From Arcanobacterium bovis (lineage in GTDB: Bacteria; Actinomycetota; Actinomycetes; Actinomycetales; Actinomycetaceae), in assembly GCF_004331995.1 (NCBI RefSeq), contig NZ_SJDT01000001.1:124001-188000 (forward strand): 64,000 bases of DNA, written 5' to 3'. Within the stretch, counting starts at the first letter, position 1. Every line of letters starts with the position of its first letter. Positions 43,245-53,565 of this stretch are shown piece after piece. The notes below the pieces were generated by a model. That model ran no database searches and was not told the origin of the DNA. It saw only the letters and a list, made by a program, of their open reading frames with translations. The position numbers and the translations under genes were made by a program.

Positions 43245-43808
43245 TTACTCGTCGTCAGCTACTTCTTTGCAGCGGCAAACCTCGGGATCCCAACCCGCCA
43301 TATCTAGCGCTTCGTCACCAATCGGACACACGCCGCGTCCTACCGCCAACGCATACCCCGCCAACGCATGCAGACACTTCACACGATCAGGCATACCACC
43401 AGCAGATTTACCCCCGAGTTCTGGAATAACCTCAAGCAGATCGCGACGCTCCACATAGCTGTGGTGCGCTTTTTCATGGGAGGCGAGTAGATCGGCGTCG
43501 TCGTGCAAACGCTGGTTGAAAGGAGCCATACCGCCTGCGCTTTCGATGCGCGAAATCTCCTTCACCAGCGACGGAAGCGAAAGATAAAACAAGGTCGGGA
43601 ATGGGCTACCGTCGGGCAGACGCGGAAAAGTAATCGTCACAGCAGGTGCGCCGCATGCACAACGCGCGCCGATGCCAACCAGCCCACGTGGGTCACGGCC
43701 AAGCTGCTCAGTGAGGATTTCCCGATCGTTGTGGCCAACGAGCGAAGCATTGCACGCAATCTGGCGCAACACGTCAAGACTAATATTTCTTGCATCCAAA
43801 ACAGTCAT
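43245..43808 (-). CDS. DUF501 domain protein
   Basis: 187 aa. LGRDPRGLVGIGARCACGAP, FPTLFYLSLPSLVKEISRIE, DRVKCLHALAGYALAVGRGV and GDEALDMAGWDPEVCRC are the conserved cysteine-containing blocks of DUF501. Two CxC or CxxxxC sites hint at metal binding. Function unknown; in actinobacteria it is always between ftsB and ppx, as here. GGAG lies before the ATG. Confidence 0.87.
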   Translation of the reverse strand: MTVLDARNISLDVLRQIACNASLVGHNDREILTEQLGRDPRGLVGIGARCACGAPAVTITFPRLPDGSPFPTLFYLSLPSLVKEISRIESAGGMAPFNQRLHDDADLLASHEKAHHSYVERRDLLEVIPELGGKSAGGMPDRVKCLHALAGYALAVGRGVCPIGDEALDMAGWDPEVCRCKEVADDE

Positions 43809-43853
43809 TTGATCTCCATTTATGGCATTAGCTCAGGGCGATTGAGCAAAATG

Positions 43854-44840
43854 CTACTTAGTTTTGTCGATAACAGGTACGTTCGAGGGGTTATCTACCT
43901 TGCCAGATTGACCAGCAATGGAGATCGAATCCCACATCGTCATATAGAAAGGCGTGGCGGCACGGCGCTCTTTGTTAAGCTCAGCGAGCTGTTCCTGCTC
44001 CTTCGGCTGGGCACCAGCTATCGCCTGCGGATCCACCGTATAAAGGGTCTGACCAGGAAGAACGTAGCCGAGCCGCTGTCGCGCTTGGGACTGAATATAC
44101 TGCGGGTCGTTCCAAAGTGCGAGCTGCTGCTCCAGCTCTTGCACTCGCTCTTTTCGATGGTCGAGCGTCGAGAGTAGCTCACGCTTTTCTTCCTGCTGAG
44201 CGATGTAACCACGCAACGGCGAAGAAACAATGAAGACGCCGATCATCACGGCTGCGATCACAAGGGCAAGACGCACGGAAAACTGGCGCGTGCGCTCCGA
44301 GCCTGAAAGAACCACATTCCAGTCACGACCGGATCGACGGCGTTTCGCTGCGGATGTAGTTGCAGCGCTAGTTTCGGGCATGGTTTCTAGGGTGCGAGCG
44401 CGTTCCGTTTGTGCTGTGCGAGCGCGTACCGTTTGTGCTGTGCGGGAGCTTGCGTCTGGGTCATTATTTCCGCGAGTTGGTGTACGTCCATTATTCGCTG
44501 CTCGTGCCGGCTGCTTGCTACGTACCGGACGTTCGGCGCGTACCGGACGACCTCCACTCATTGGGCTTTCGCCGCGACCAGGACGCACAGCGCGCACCGG
44601 ACGCGCCCCCTGAACTTGGCTTTCGCCGCGGCGAGTTCTAGTATCGCGCGTAGCTTGATTATCGCGCGGCGGCTGCTTACCGCGCGTCGTTTCCTTGCCA
44701 CGAGCCCCTGCCGCAAGTTTGCCTCCCTCAGCCGGTGCAGCTTCTGTACCGCGGACTGGTCGAGTAATTCGCTGATTGCGCGCAGAAGGATCGTTCCCCG
44801 ATTGCGAAGAACGACGTGGTGCAGGTGGGCGCGAACTCAT
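43854..44840 (-). CDS. ftsB: FtsB/DivIC-type cell division protein with long Arg-rich N-terminus
   Basis: 328 aa. Residues 1-175 are disordered and full of Arg, with repeated ARPVRAVRP, GRPVRAERPVR and RTAQTVRARTAQTERART units. A membrane helix follows at about 194-212 (LALVIAAVMIGVFIVSSPL), then an extracytoplasmic coiled coil (EEKRELLSTLDHRKERVQEL) and the septum-initiator block YIQSQARQRLGYVLPGQTLY. The family links FtsQ and FtsL at the division site. Most homologs have a much shorter cytosolic part. Confidence 0.88.
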   Translation of the reverse strand: MSSRPPAPRRSSQSGNDPSARNQRITRPVRGTEAAPAEGGKLAAGARGKETTRGKQPPRDNQATRDTRTRRGESQVQGARPVRAVRPGRGESPMSGGRPVRAERPVRSKQPARAANNGRTPTRGNNDPDASSRTAQTVRARTAQTERARTLETMPETSAATTSAAKRRRSGRDWNVVLSGSERTRQFSVRLALVIAAVMIGVFIVSSPLRGYIAQQEEKRELLSTLDHRKERVQELEQQLALWNDPQYIQSQARQRLGYVLPGQTLYTVDPQAIAGAQPKEQEQLAELNKERRAATPFYMTMWDSISIAGQSGKVDNPSNVPVIDKTK

Positions 44841-44949
44841 AGGACTAGTCTAAAGGTCTATTGGCGCACGTGGTGTATTCAAACCTGGTGAGCCGGCAAA
44901 CATTCTCGAAATTAACTAAGTAGTGGCATGCCGATACCACATAAAGCGT

Positions 44950-45022
44950 GCCCTAACTTAGGCGATCCTTTATGTATCGCGCGTATATAGCGCGATGAAC
45001 AAGCCCGCGCCTAAGTTAGGGC
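44950..45022. terminator. Nested hairpin between eno and ftsB
   Basis: A 15-bp perfect stem (44950-44964 with 45008-45022) encloses a second 7-bp hairpin (ATCGCGC 44976-44982 with GCGCGAT 44990-44996). It could attenuate or end read-through from eno to ftsB, or be an RNA element. Confidence 0.55.
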
Positions 45023-45094
45023 AACAAAGACTCGAGAAGGGATAAAGAAAAGAGAAGAGAGCCAAAGAAAGAGGGGCAGGTCAGAGTAGCAATT

Positions 45095-45152
45095 GAAATG
45101 CTCCCCAGAAGAAATAACCGAATTAACCAGTCCAACTTCCGGGGAGCATTTC
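45095..45152. repeat. 12-bp inverted repeat downstream of eno
   Basis: GAAATGCTCCCC (45095-45106) and GGGGAGCATTTC (45141-45152), perfect, with a 34-base loop, next to the eno terminator. Confidence 0.6.
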
Positions 45153-45155
45153 ACA

Positions 45156-45183
45156 AAAGAGGGCGGGAATTCCCGCCCTCTTT
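45156..45183 (-). terminator. Enolase terminator
   Basis: A perfect 28-base palindrome (14-bp arms, centre GAATTC-like) followed by T residues on the minus strand, 28 bases after the eno stop. Confidence 0.85.
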
Positions 45184-45210
45184 CTTAGGTTATAAACCTA
45201 GTTCAAAGCA

Positions 45211-46602
<1,392 letters not shown>

Positions 46603-46667
46603 CTACAAGTGGCGGGTTTTTCCCACCGTTCAACACATCTGGCAAAGAAATTCACCCGTAGGGGAAA

Positions 46668-49600
46668 TCAGCCCGCCACAAACACCGCGTGGATCAAGGT
46701 CTCCACAAAGTCCATAATTTCGTCGTTGTCCAGCGGTTTTTCGGCTCCAAGCATGCGCCCGCCGTCGGCATCTGGCACGGGAACGAGCAGGGCACGCACA
46801 GCAGGCTTAACCACGGCGCGCGGATACAAACGCTTCAATCGCGCCTGCCGCGAATCCGGCAACTGCACCGGCGCAAAACGAATATTTCGCCCTTGCATGG
46901 TGATTTCCTCGATCCCCACGCCCCGCGCCTGTTCGCGCAAACGCGCCAAGCGGAAGAGTCGCTCCACCTCAATCGGAATGTTTCCATAACGATCCACCAG
47001 CTCATTGGCGACGTCGGAGCGTTCCGTTTCATTCGTCGTCTGCGCGATCTTGGTGTAGATTTCCAGACGCAAGCGCTCCGAACTCACCCAATTTTGTGGA
47101 ACGAACGCATCAAGCGGCAGTTCAATGCGCACGTCCGCGTGCTTCTCCTCCTCAGATCGGCTATCTTGCCCGGTAAGCTGGGCAACCGCTTCCGACACCA
47201 TACGAAGATACAGGTCAAAGCCCACACCAGCGATATGCCCAGATTGTTCGCCGCCAAGCAAATTACCGGCACCGCGAATCTCCAAATCCTTGAGCGCCAC
47301 CTGGATGCCCGCACCCAACTCAGTATGTGAAGCGATCGTACGCAAGCGCTCAATCGCCGTCTCCGTCATCGCTTTCTCCGGCGGATACAAGAAATACGCA
47401 TAAGCGCGCTCGCGACCACGCCCCACGCGCCCGCGCAACTGGTGCAACTGCGATAGCCCCAGCTTCTGCGCGTCTTCAACAATCAACGTATTCGCATTCG
47501 AGATGTCCAAGCCCGTTTCCACAATCGTGGTACATACGAGCACGTCAATCTCTTTGTCCCAGAACTGCTGAATCACGCTCTCGAGTTGATACTCGCTCAT
47601 CTTTCCGTGGGCGACGCCGATGCGCGCTTCGGGCACGAGCTCGCCGAGTTGCATTGCCACCTTATCGATACTTTCCGTGCGATTGTGCACGTAAAATACC
47701 TGACCATCTCGCAAAAGCTCCCGCTTGATTGCTGCCGATACCTGCTTTAATTCATGAGCACCCACATAGGTGAGGATTGGATGGCGTTCCTCCGGCGGCG
47801 TGGCCAGCGTAGACATCTGCCGAATTCCCGTCACCGCCATTTCGAGCGTGCGTGGAATCGGCGTCGCACTCATGGCCAGCACATCCACAGTTGGATACAA
47901 CTGCTTGAGTGTTTCTTTGTGTTCCACGCCAAAGCGCTGCTCTTCGTCGATAATCACCAAGCCGAGGTTCTTGAATCGCACATCGCCTGTGATGAGTTTG
48001 TGAGTACCGATCACTACATCGACTTTGCCAGCAGAAATACCCTTTTTCACGGCGTCGGTTTCTTTCGCCGTCTGAAAACGCGAGAGAATCTCAACGTTAA
48101 CTGGGAAGCCGGCGTAACGCTCCTTAAAGGTTTCAACGTGCTGCTGTGCCAGCAGCGTGGTAGGCACGAGTACCGCCACCTGCATACCGTCCTGAACAGC
48201 CTTAAATGCTGCTCGCACGGCAATTTCCGTCTTTCCGTAGCCAACATCGCCGGAAATCAGGCGATCCATTGGCTCAAGCGATTCCATATCCCGCTTGACT
48301 TCCTCAATCGTGGAGAGCTGATCGGGCGTCTCCACAAATTCGAAAGCATCCTCGAGTTCACGCTGCCAGGGCGTATCGGGCGCAAATGCGTGCCCGCGCG
48401 TCGCCCTGCGCTGCGCATAGAGACGGATGAGTTCCTTGGCGATCTGACGCACTGCCGCACGCGCTTTCGCTTTCGTCTTTGCCCAGTCTGCGCCACCCAT
48501 TTTATTGAGCGACGGCGCATCGCCGCCCGAGTATTTGCTCACCTGATCGAGCTGATCGGTAGGAACCCAGAGCTGATCGCGTGGCCCACCCCGTTTCGAC
48601 GCCGAGTACTCCAGCACCACGTATTCGCGTTGTGTACCACCTGGGCCACCCAACGAACGTTTTGCCAATTTTACAAACTGAGCCACACCGTGCCGCTCAT
48701 GTACCACGTAATCGCCAGGTTTAAGCGCGAGCGGATCCACGGTTTTCTTCCGGCGCTTTGGCATATTGCGCTGGTCACGTAAAGTGCCACGCACACGCGA
48801 CATCAAATCACGAGCCGAAAATACCCCAAATTTCGCGTCCTCGCACACGAATCCCGTTGCGAGCTGTGCCGTTACGATATTGACGACGCCGGGTTGCAGC
48901 TCGCCGTCGAACCGCTCCACGATTCGCGCCGGCACGTCCAAGTCCGAGAACTGCTCAAATAAGCGCCGTCCAAGGCCAGCGCCTTCAACGGCAACCACAA
49001 TTCGCCAGCCCTCGCGAGCGCGCTTGCCCAAATCCGCAAGCGCTTCCTCAACCTTGCCAGAGTAATTCTGCGGTTCACTCCATCCAAAAGAAATTACCGT
49101 TTCCCCTGCAAAAGCACCTAAAGACCACCAGTCAAGGCCGAATTCCACGGCCGCAGCGCGAGTCTGGCTCAGGCTTGCAAACGATGCCGAATCAACGTTA
49201 ACCGGCACTTTTCCACCTGCCGCAGCGCTTGACCATGCCGCCGCCAAAAATTCTTCCGTTGTAGCCATGAGCGACTCTGCATGAGTGCGAATCCGTTCAG
49301 GCTCCACGAGTACGATGCGTGAGCCAGCTGGGAACTCCCCTACCAGCGGCACCATTTTCTCAACCAAGATCGGAGTCAATGACTCCATTCCCTCCACGGC
49401 AATTCCTTGGGCAATTTTGTCGAGCATATCGACTGCGCCTGGGAACTGCGGCAATGCTGCTGCGGCACGCGAGCGAACGTCTTCGGAAAGCAAAATTTCG
49501 CGGCAAGCAGGTGCATATACCTCGGAAACCTCGTCCAAGGAGCGCTGATCTGCCACTGAAAACTGCCGGATTTCTTCTATTTCGTCGCCAAAAAACTCGA

Positions 49601-50189
49601 CTCGGAGCGGATGCGGTTCCGTTGGAGGGAAAATGTCGATGATCCCGCCACGAACAGCAAATTCCCCACGGTTTTCCACCATATCTACGTGCGCGTAGGC
49701 CGCGTTAACGAGGTCCTCTTGCAGCTCAGCGAGGTCGCGAATATCGCCTACTCGCAAACGCACAGGTCGTAACTCGCCAAGGCCTGCAACGATGGGCTGC
49801 AGGAGTGCGCGAGCGGACACCACTAACACTTTTAGCTCGGGAAACTCTTCCGGATGCGCTAAACAACGCAGCACTTTGAGCCGTTGCGCCACAGTATCCG
49901 AACGCGGCGACAGCCGCTCGTGAGGCAAGGTCTCCCACGACGGAAAGATTTCAACCGAATCCGCAGGTAGGAACATCGCAAGTTCCGCAGCGAGTTGCTC
50001 GGCGTCGCGATCCGAAGCCGTGACCGCCACCTGCAAGGGCCGCACTGCGCCGTCCTGAGCTCCTGCAAGAAGGGCGAGCATCGGCGCCGTCGCACCACGT
50101 GGCACGTCAATGTCCACGAAACGCTCCGCGTCCAAAGTGTCGATGCGCGTCTGTTGCGAAATGAAATCGAGAATAGGATGAAGATCCAT
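46668..50189 (-). CDS. mfd: Transcription-repair coupling factor
   Basis: 1173 aa, full length. The N-terminal UvrB-like module contains GIIDIFPPTEPHPLRVEFFG; the RNA-polymerase-interacting domain begins GDYVVHERHGVAQFVKL. The translocase motor shows Walker A LISGDVGYGKTEIAVRAAF, DEEQ box LVIIDEEQRFGVEHKE, TPIPRTLEMAV and RVGRGRERAYAYF. The C-terminal TRCF domain ends near LPDSRQARLKRLYP. Mfd removes stalled RNA polymerase and recruits UvrA. It follows pth on the same strand, as in other actinobacteria. Confidence 0.96.
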   Translation of the reverse strand: MDLHPILDFISQQTRIDTLDAERFVDIDVPRGATAPMLALLAGAQDGAVRPLQVAVTASDRDAEQLAAELAMFLPADSVEIFPSWETLPHERLSPRSDTVAQRLKVLRCLAHPEEFPELKVLVVSARALLQPIVAGLGELRPVRLRVGDIRDLAELQEDLVNAAYAHVDMVENRGEFAVRGGIIDIFPPTEPHPLRVEFFGDEIEEIRQFSVADQRSLDEVSEVYAPACREILLSEDVRSRAAAALPQFPGAVDMLDKIAQGIAVEGMESLTPILVEKMVPLVGEFPAGSRIVLVEPERIRTHAESLMATTEEFLAAAWSSAAAGGKVPVNVDSASFASLSQTRAAAVEFGLDWWSLGAFAGETVISFGWSEPQNYSGKVEEALADLGKRAREGWRIVVAVEGAGLGRRLFEQFSDLDVPARIVERFDGELQPGVVNIVTAQLATGFVCEDAKFGVFSARDLMSRVRGTLRDQRNMPKRRKKTVDPLALKPGDYVVHERHGVAQFVKLAKRSLGGPGGTQREYVVLEYSASKRGGPRDQLWVPTDQLDQVSKYSGGDAPSLNKMGGADWAKTKAKARAAVRQIAKELIRLYAQRRATRGHAFAPDTPWQRELEDAFEFVETPDQLSTIEEVKRDMESLEPMDRLISGDVGYGKTEIAVRAAFKAVQDGMQVAVLVPTTLLAQQHVETFKERYAGFPVNVEILSRFQTAKETDAVKKGISAGKVDVVIGTHKLITGDVRFKNLGLVIIDEEQRFGVEHKETLKQLYPTVDVLAMSATPIPRTLEMAVTGIRQMSTLATPPEERHPILTYVGAHELKQVSAAIKRELLRDGQVFYVHNRTESIDKVAMQLGELVPEARIGVAHGKMSEYQLESVIQQFWDKEIDVLVCTTIVETGLDISNANTLIVEDAQKLGLSQLHQLRGRVGRGRERAYAYFLYPPEKAMTETAIERLRTIASHTELGAGIQVALKDLEIRGAGNLLGGEQSGHIAGVGFDLYLRMVSEAVAQLTGQDSRSEEEKHADVRIELPLDAFVPQNWVSSERLRLEIYTKIAQTTNETERSDVANELVDRYGNIPIEVERLFRLARLREQARGVGIEEITMQGRNIRFAPVQLPDSRQARLKRLYPRAVVKPAVRALLVPVPDADGGRMLGAEKPLDNDEIMDFVETLIHAVFVAG

Positions 50190-50259
50190 GAGCCTGTCCG
50201 TTAAGTTTGTGGAGATATATTAGGCGATTTGTTGGGCACTGCGGTATTTTGCTGCATGT

Positions 50260-50844
50260 TTACGCTGTGTGTAGGCGCATTTGCGCAGTTTCTAAACCGC
50301 GTTCGAGGATATCGACGACGGCGTCTGCAGCGTCCGAAATCAGGAACGGCATTTCTTTGCGTTCCGTTGCGGAAAACTCACCGAGCACAAAGTCTGCGGG
50401 ATCCTGCCGGCCAGGCGGACGCCCAACCCCAAAACGCAAGCGGATGTAATCTTTTGTGCCCAATGACTGCGAAATGGATTTCAGACCGTTATGCCCGCCT
50501 TCTCCCCCACCGCGTTTGAGCTTCAACGTTCCAAAAGGGAGATCAAGTTCGTCGTGCACAACAATAAGGCCCTCAACTGGCGCGTTGAAATAATTCATGA
50601 GCGCTTTTACTGGGCCGCCAGAGGTGTTCATATAGGACTTCGACACAGCAAGAATCACCTGCTCACCAGGCGCTCCAGGAGCTACCCCGAGGCGCGCTGA
50701 GGCGGCGCGGGTATTGGACTGCTTATGGTCGGAGAGCTTCGTACCAATGCGGTTCACGAGCTCGTCAATCACCATGTGTCCCACATTGTGCCGCGTCTTT
50801 TCGTATCGCGGACCCGGATTACCTAAACCAATGATGGTGTACAC
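50260..50844 (-). CDS. pth: Peptidyl-tRNA hydrolase
   Basis: 194 aa. GLGNPGPRYEKTRHNVGHMV contains the catalytic His in HNVGH; SKSYMNTSGGPVKALMNYF, VHDELDLPFGTLKLKRGGGE and GHNGLKSISQSLGTKDYIRL are hallmark blocks. It recycles peptidyl-tRNA released by stalled ribosomes. It follows rplY on the same strand, separated by a hairpin at 50904-50935, and precedes mfd. Confidence 0.96.
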   Translation of the reverse strand: MYTIIGLGNPGPRYEKTRHNVGHMVIDELVNRIGTKLSDHKQSNTRAASARLGVAPGAPGEQVILAVSKSYMNTSGGPVKALMNYFNAPVEGLIVVHDELDLPFGTLKLKRGGGEGGHNGLKSISQSLGTKDYIRLRFGVGRPPGRQDPADFVLGEFSATERKEMPFLISDAADAVVDILERGLETAQMRLHTA

Positions 50845-50903
50845 GCTCTCTCCTTCACGCTCTGGTAACGTATCAATTTTCGCTCATATGGCGGGAAAAT
50901 GCA

Positions 50904-50935
50904 TGGAGACCTACCCAAAGATAGGTAGGCCTCCA
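50904..50935 (-). terminator. Hairpin between rplY and pth
   Basis: TGGAG-CCTACC and GGTAGG-CTCCA arms pair with one mismatch around AAAGAT. It lies 61 bases past the rplY stop. Confidence 0.6.
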
Positions 50936-50995
50936 TTGAAGTTTACTTCATCGAGTTTAGCCACACACGGGGCGTGACCAGCTCAAATGCTAGCT

Positions 50996-51598
50996 TCACT
51001 CAGCTTCAGTAGCCTCAGCTTCTTCTGCTTCTTCGCCAGCTTCAGTTTCTTCTTCGAGCTCAACAACTGGGATCGACACCGCGATCACTGGAGCTTCTGG
51101 ATCAACCGAGGTCTCAACGTCTTCTGGGAGTTCGAGGTCAGCCACGCGGATCGTGGTTCCGTCCTCAACGCCTTCCACCGACACTGTGATCTGCTCTGGA
51201 ATTGCGTTTGCAGGAGCGAGCACAGGGAGTGTGAGCAGCTCAACTGCTGCAACGGCGCCAGCAAATGGCTCACCTTCGGTGACGATTGGAACTTCAACGT
51301 CCACCTTCTGGTTTGCCTTTACGCGGAGCAAATCCACGTGCTCGATGATGCGCGAAAGTGGATTGCGCTGCACGTCCTTGACTAGTGCGAGCTGCTTCTT
51401 GCCATCGAGTTCGATGGTGAGAAGAGCGTTTGCATTTCCACGCACAGCCATGAAAATCTCATGTGCATCAAACGAAAGGTGTAGTGGATCTGCATCGAAG
51501 CCGTAAAGAACGGCTGGGGTGCGGTTTTCGCGGCGAAGCTGGCGGGATGCACCCTTACCAAAGCTCTCGCGCTTCTCAGCTTTAATGACGTCTGCCAT
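50996..51598 (-). CDS. rplY: 50S ribosomal protein L25/general stress protein Ctc
   Basis: 200 aa from ATG 51596-51598, preceded by AAAAAGGAGATAGAC. The N-terminal L25 domain (residues 1-90) begins MADVIKAEKRESFGKGASRQ and contains LRRENRTPAVLYGFDADPLH; the C-terminal TL5-type domain follows with VDVEVPIVTEGEPFAGAVAA. The acidic tail (EEETEAGEEAEEAEATEAE) is common in actinobacteria. It binds 5S rRNA in the large subunit. Confidence 0.95.
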   Translation of the reverse strand: MADVIKAEKRESFGKGASRQLRRENRTPAVLYGFDADPLHLSFDAHEIFMAVRGNANALLTIELDGKKQLALVKDVQRNPLSRIIEHVDLLRVKANQKVDVEVPIVTEGEPFAGAVAAVELLTLPVLAPANAIPEQITVSVEGVEDGTTIRVADLELPEDVETSVDPEAPVIAVSIPVVELEEETEAGEEAEEAEATEAE

Positions 51599-51965
51599 GT
51601 CTATCTCCTTTTTGTTTTGACCGGCCTCAGTACGGAGGCTACGCAGGAGCATAGACACCGCGTCGATAACGGAACATGAACGCCGTCTTACAGACGCTCA
51701 TTTGCTCAACGTATTTCCCAGACCGCGATTCGTAACGCGGTTTGTTATAGCGACGACGCAACCCGCGGTAGCTTACCAGCTACGACTATCAGCCACATCG
51801 CACCAATATTGGCAATACAGAGCTATTCCCTCGCCGAGGCAACTGTATAAGTGTATCGTTTTTGCACGAAGAGAAAAACTGAGTGTGCGAAAGTCACATT
51901 CACACACTCAGTTTTCTCAATACGTCGCTCGCGTAACCGAGCTCAGCTCACGCGCCGAGTCCAGC
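51599..51965. other. Gap between fixX and rplY
   Basis: 367 bases without a gene. The rplY-side half holds the rplY leader and promoter region with a small hairpin (ACCGCG/CGCGGT near 51722). The fixX side holds the hairpin at 51875-51915. Confidence 0.5.
51875..51915 (-). terminator. fix operon terminator
   Basis: AAAACTGAGTGTG (51875-51887) and CACACTCAGTTTT (51903-51915) pair perfectly over 13 bp, ending in a T run on the minus strand, 50 bases after fixX. Confidence 0.85.
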
Positions 51966-52262
51966 TCAGCCCTCGCGGAACACAATTCCCATTGAGCTTT
52001 GCGGGTAATGCCATTTGAGCACGCCCGGTGGCGCTACTGCCAAGCAGGTTCCGCACTCCAAGCACGCAGCATATTCAACTGAAATCGAGCCGTCAGCTTC
52101 TTGCGCATACACACGAGCCGGGCACACCTGAACAAGCACCTTGCCTGCTCCGGTTACCTTTGCCAGCTCTTGATTTACTTCGATGTGCGAATATTCTTCG
52201 TCAGTCTCATACACGTTGGAGCCCAAACGAGCCGCAACTGTTCCTGGTTCATACTTAGTCAT
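51966..52262 (-). CDS. fixX: Ferredoxin-like protein FixX
   Basis: 98 aa from ATG at 52262; its first base is shared with the fixC TGA. VQVCPARVYAQEADGSISVE holds one cluster cysteine and YAACLECGTCLAVAPPGVLK three more, as in FixX of Escherichia coli. It carries electrons to the FixC quinone oxidoreductase. The C-terminus WHYPQSSMGIVFREG is typical. Last gene of the fixABCX operon. Confidence 0.93.
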   Translation of the reverse strand: MTKYEPGTVAARLGSNVYETDEEYSHIEVNQELAKVTGAGKVLVQVCPARVYAQEADGSISVEYAACLECGTCLAVAPPGVLKWHYPQSSMGIVFREG

Positions 52263-53560
52263 CACATCGCCCTAACTGCATCGATTGCTATCTTTGCCAC
52301 CCGGAACACAGACAGCTTTGACTTCTTGAACGCGCCCAGAGCAGAACTCAGAATTCGTTTGCGTGGCGTCAAGTCATGGTTATACATGCCGTAGAAAGTA
52401 TCGGCGAGCAGTTTACCTACGTCGCCATACATTTCCTTCGTGTTCTCTAAGAAGTGCGGTGCCCGTTTGAAGGTATCCATGTCCTTGCCGAGCCAGCTTT
52501 CCTCGTACTGAGTCAAGTAGGCTTCCAGAGCTGGTTGCGAGTAATCGCCCGCTTTGAGTGCCTGCGAAATTGCTTTCGCGGCGCAACGAGCACTTTCAGC
52601 CGCTAAGTCCATGCCGCGCACGGTGAGGCCAGTATTCAAGGTGAAGCCTGCGGCGTCGCCAATCACCACCAAACCGTTGCGCACCAAATCGTGCTGCATC
52701 GCTTTGCCACCCTCGGCAACCAAATGGCAACCGTATTCGAGCAACTCACCGTCTTCGAGGAACGGAGCGATGAACGGATGCGTCACAAAATGATCGTGAA
52801 TATCGGCAGAAGCCAAACCACTCTTTTGTAGATCCTCAAGCATCATCACCACACCAATAGAGATCGAATCCTTATTGGTGTACATGAAGCCACCGCCCGC
52901 AACACCTTGCGTACAATCACCAACGACGGCGTATGCAGCACCTTCGTTGTCGGTAAGGTTGAAGCGTTCTTTGATTTTTTCTTCGCCGATGCGAATCACC
53001 GATTTAACGCCCACTCCGAAATGCGCAGCAGGTTCTTTGGCGCGCACCCCAGCGTACTGCGACAAAAACGAGTTGACGCCGTCGGCCGCCACTACAACGC
53101 GAGCACGCAAGGAATCTTCACCAGCGCGAACACCAACGAAAACGCCGTCTTCGCAGATCAGCTCGTCTACCTTAATGCCTGGCATCACGGTGACACCGAG
53201 CTCTTCACACTGCTCAGTCAGCCACGGATCAAGCTTCGCGCGCAAGACGCTCACAGCATTAACCGGCTGCGCCAACCGCTTGTCCCAGTAGTCCACATTT
53301 ACAACGGACTCTTCGTTCATGAAGCTCAGCGTATTGCGAGTAATCACTCGTTCAACAGGGGCTTCATCAACGAACGTCGGGAAAATCTGCTCCATCACGC
53401 GGCTGTAGAAGATGCCGCCCGAGAGGTTTTTTGAGCCCGGTTCCACACCGCGCTCTATGAGGAGCACCTCGTGCCCTTCCTGCGCCAAGAGATAGGAGCA
53501 CACGGATCCGGCTACACCGCCACCAACGACGATTACGTCGAAATCGTATTCTTCTGCCAT
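52262..53560 (-). CDS. fixC: Electron transfer flavoprotein-quinone oxidoreductase FixC
   Basis: 432 aa. FAD-binding DVIVVGGGVAGSVCSYLLAQ near residues 8-27, substrate-region GSKNLSGGIFYSRVMEQIF, the NAD/FAD-binding second part RARVVVAADGVNSFLSQYAG and GLVVIGDAAGFTLNTGLTVR. It passes electrons between the FixAB flavoprotein, FixX and quinone, and in other bacteria bifurcates electrons to ferredoxin. Overlaps fixX, five bases after fixB. Confidence 0.94.
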   Translation of the reverse strand: MAEEYDFDVIVVGGGVAGSVCSYLLAQEGHEVLLIERGVEPGSKNLSGGIFYSRVMEQIFPTFVDEAPVERVITRNTLSFMNEESVVNVDYWDKRLAQPVNAVSVLRAKLDPWLTEQCEELGVTVMPGIKVDELICEDGVFVGVRAGEDSLRARVVVAADGVNSFLSQYAGVRAKEPAAHFGVGVKSVIRIGEEKIKERFNLTDNEGAAYAVVGDCTQGVAGGGFMYTNKDSISIGVVMMLEDLQKSGLASADIHDHFVTHPFIAPFLEDGELLEYGCHLVAEGGKAMQHDLVRNGLVVIGDAAGFTLNTGLTVRGMDLAAESARCAAKAISQALKAGDYSQPALEAYLTQYEESWLGKDMDTFKRAPHFLENTKEMYGDVGKLLADTFYGMYNHDLTPRKRILSSALGAFKKSKLSVFRVAKIAIDAVRAM

Positions 53561-53565
53561 GACTC

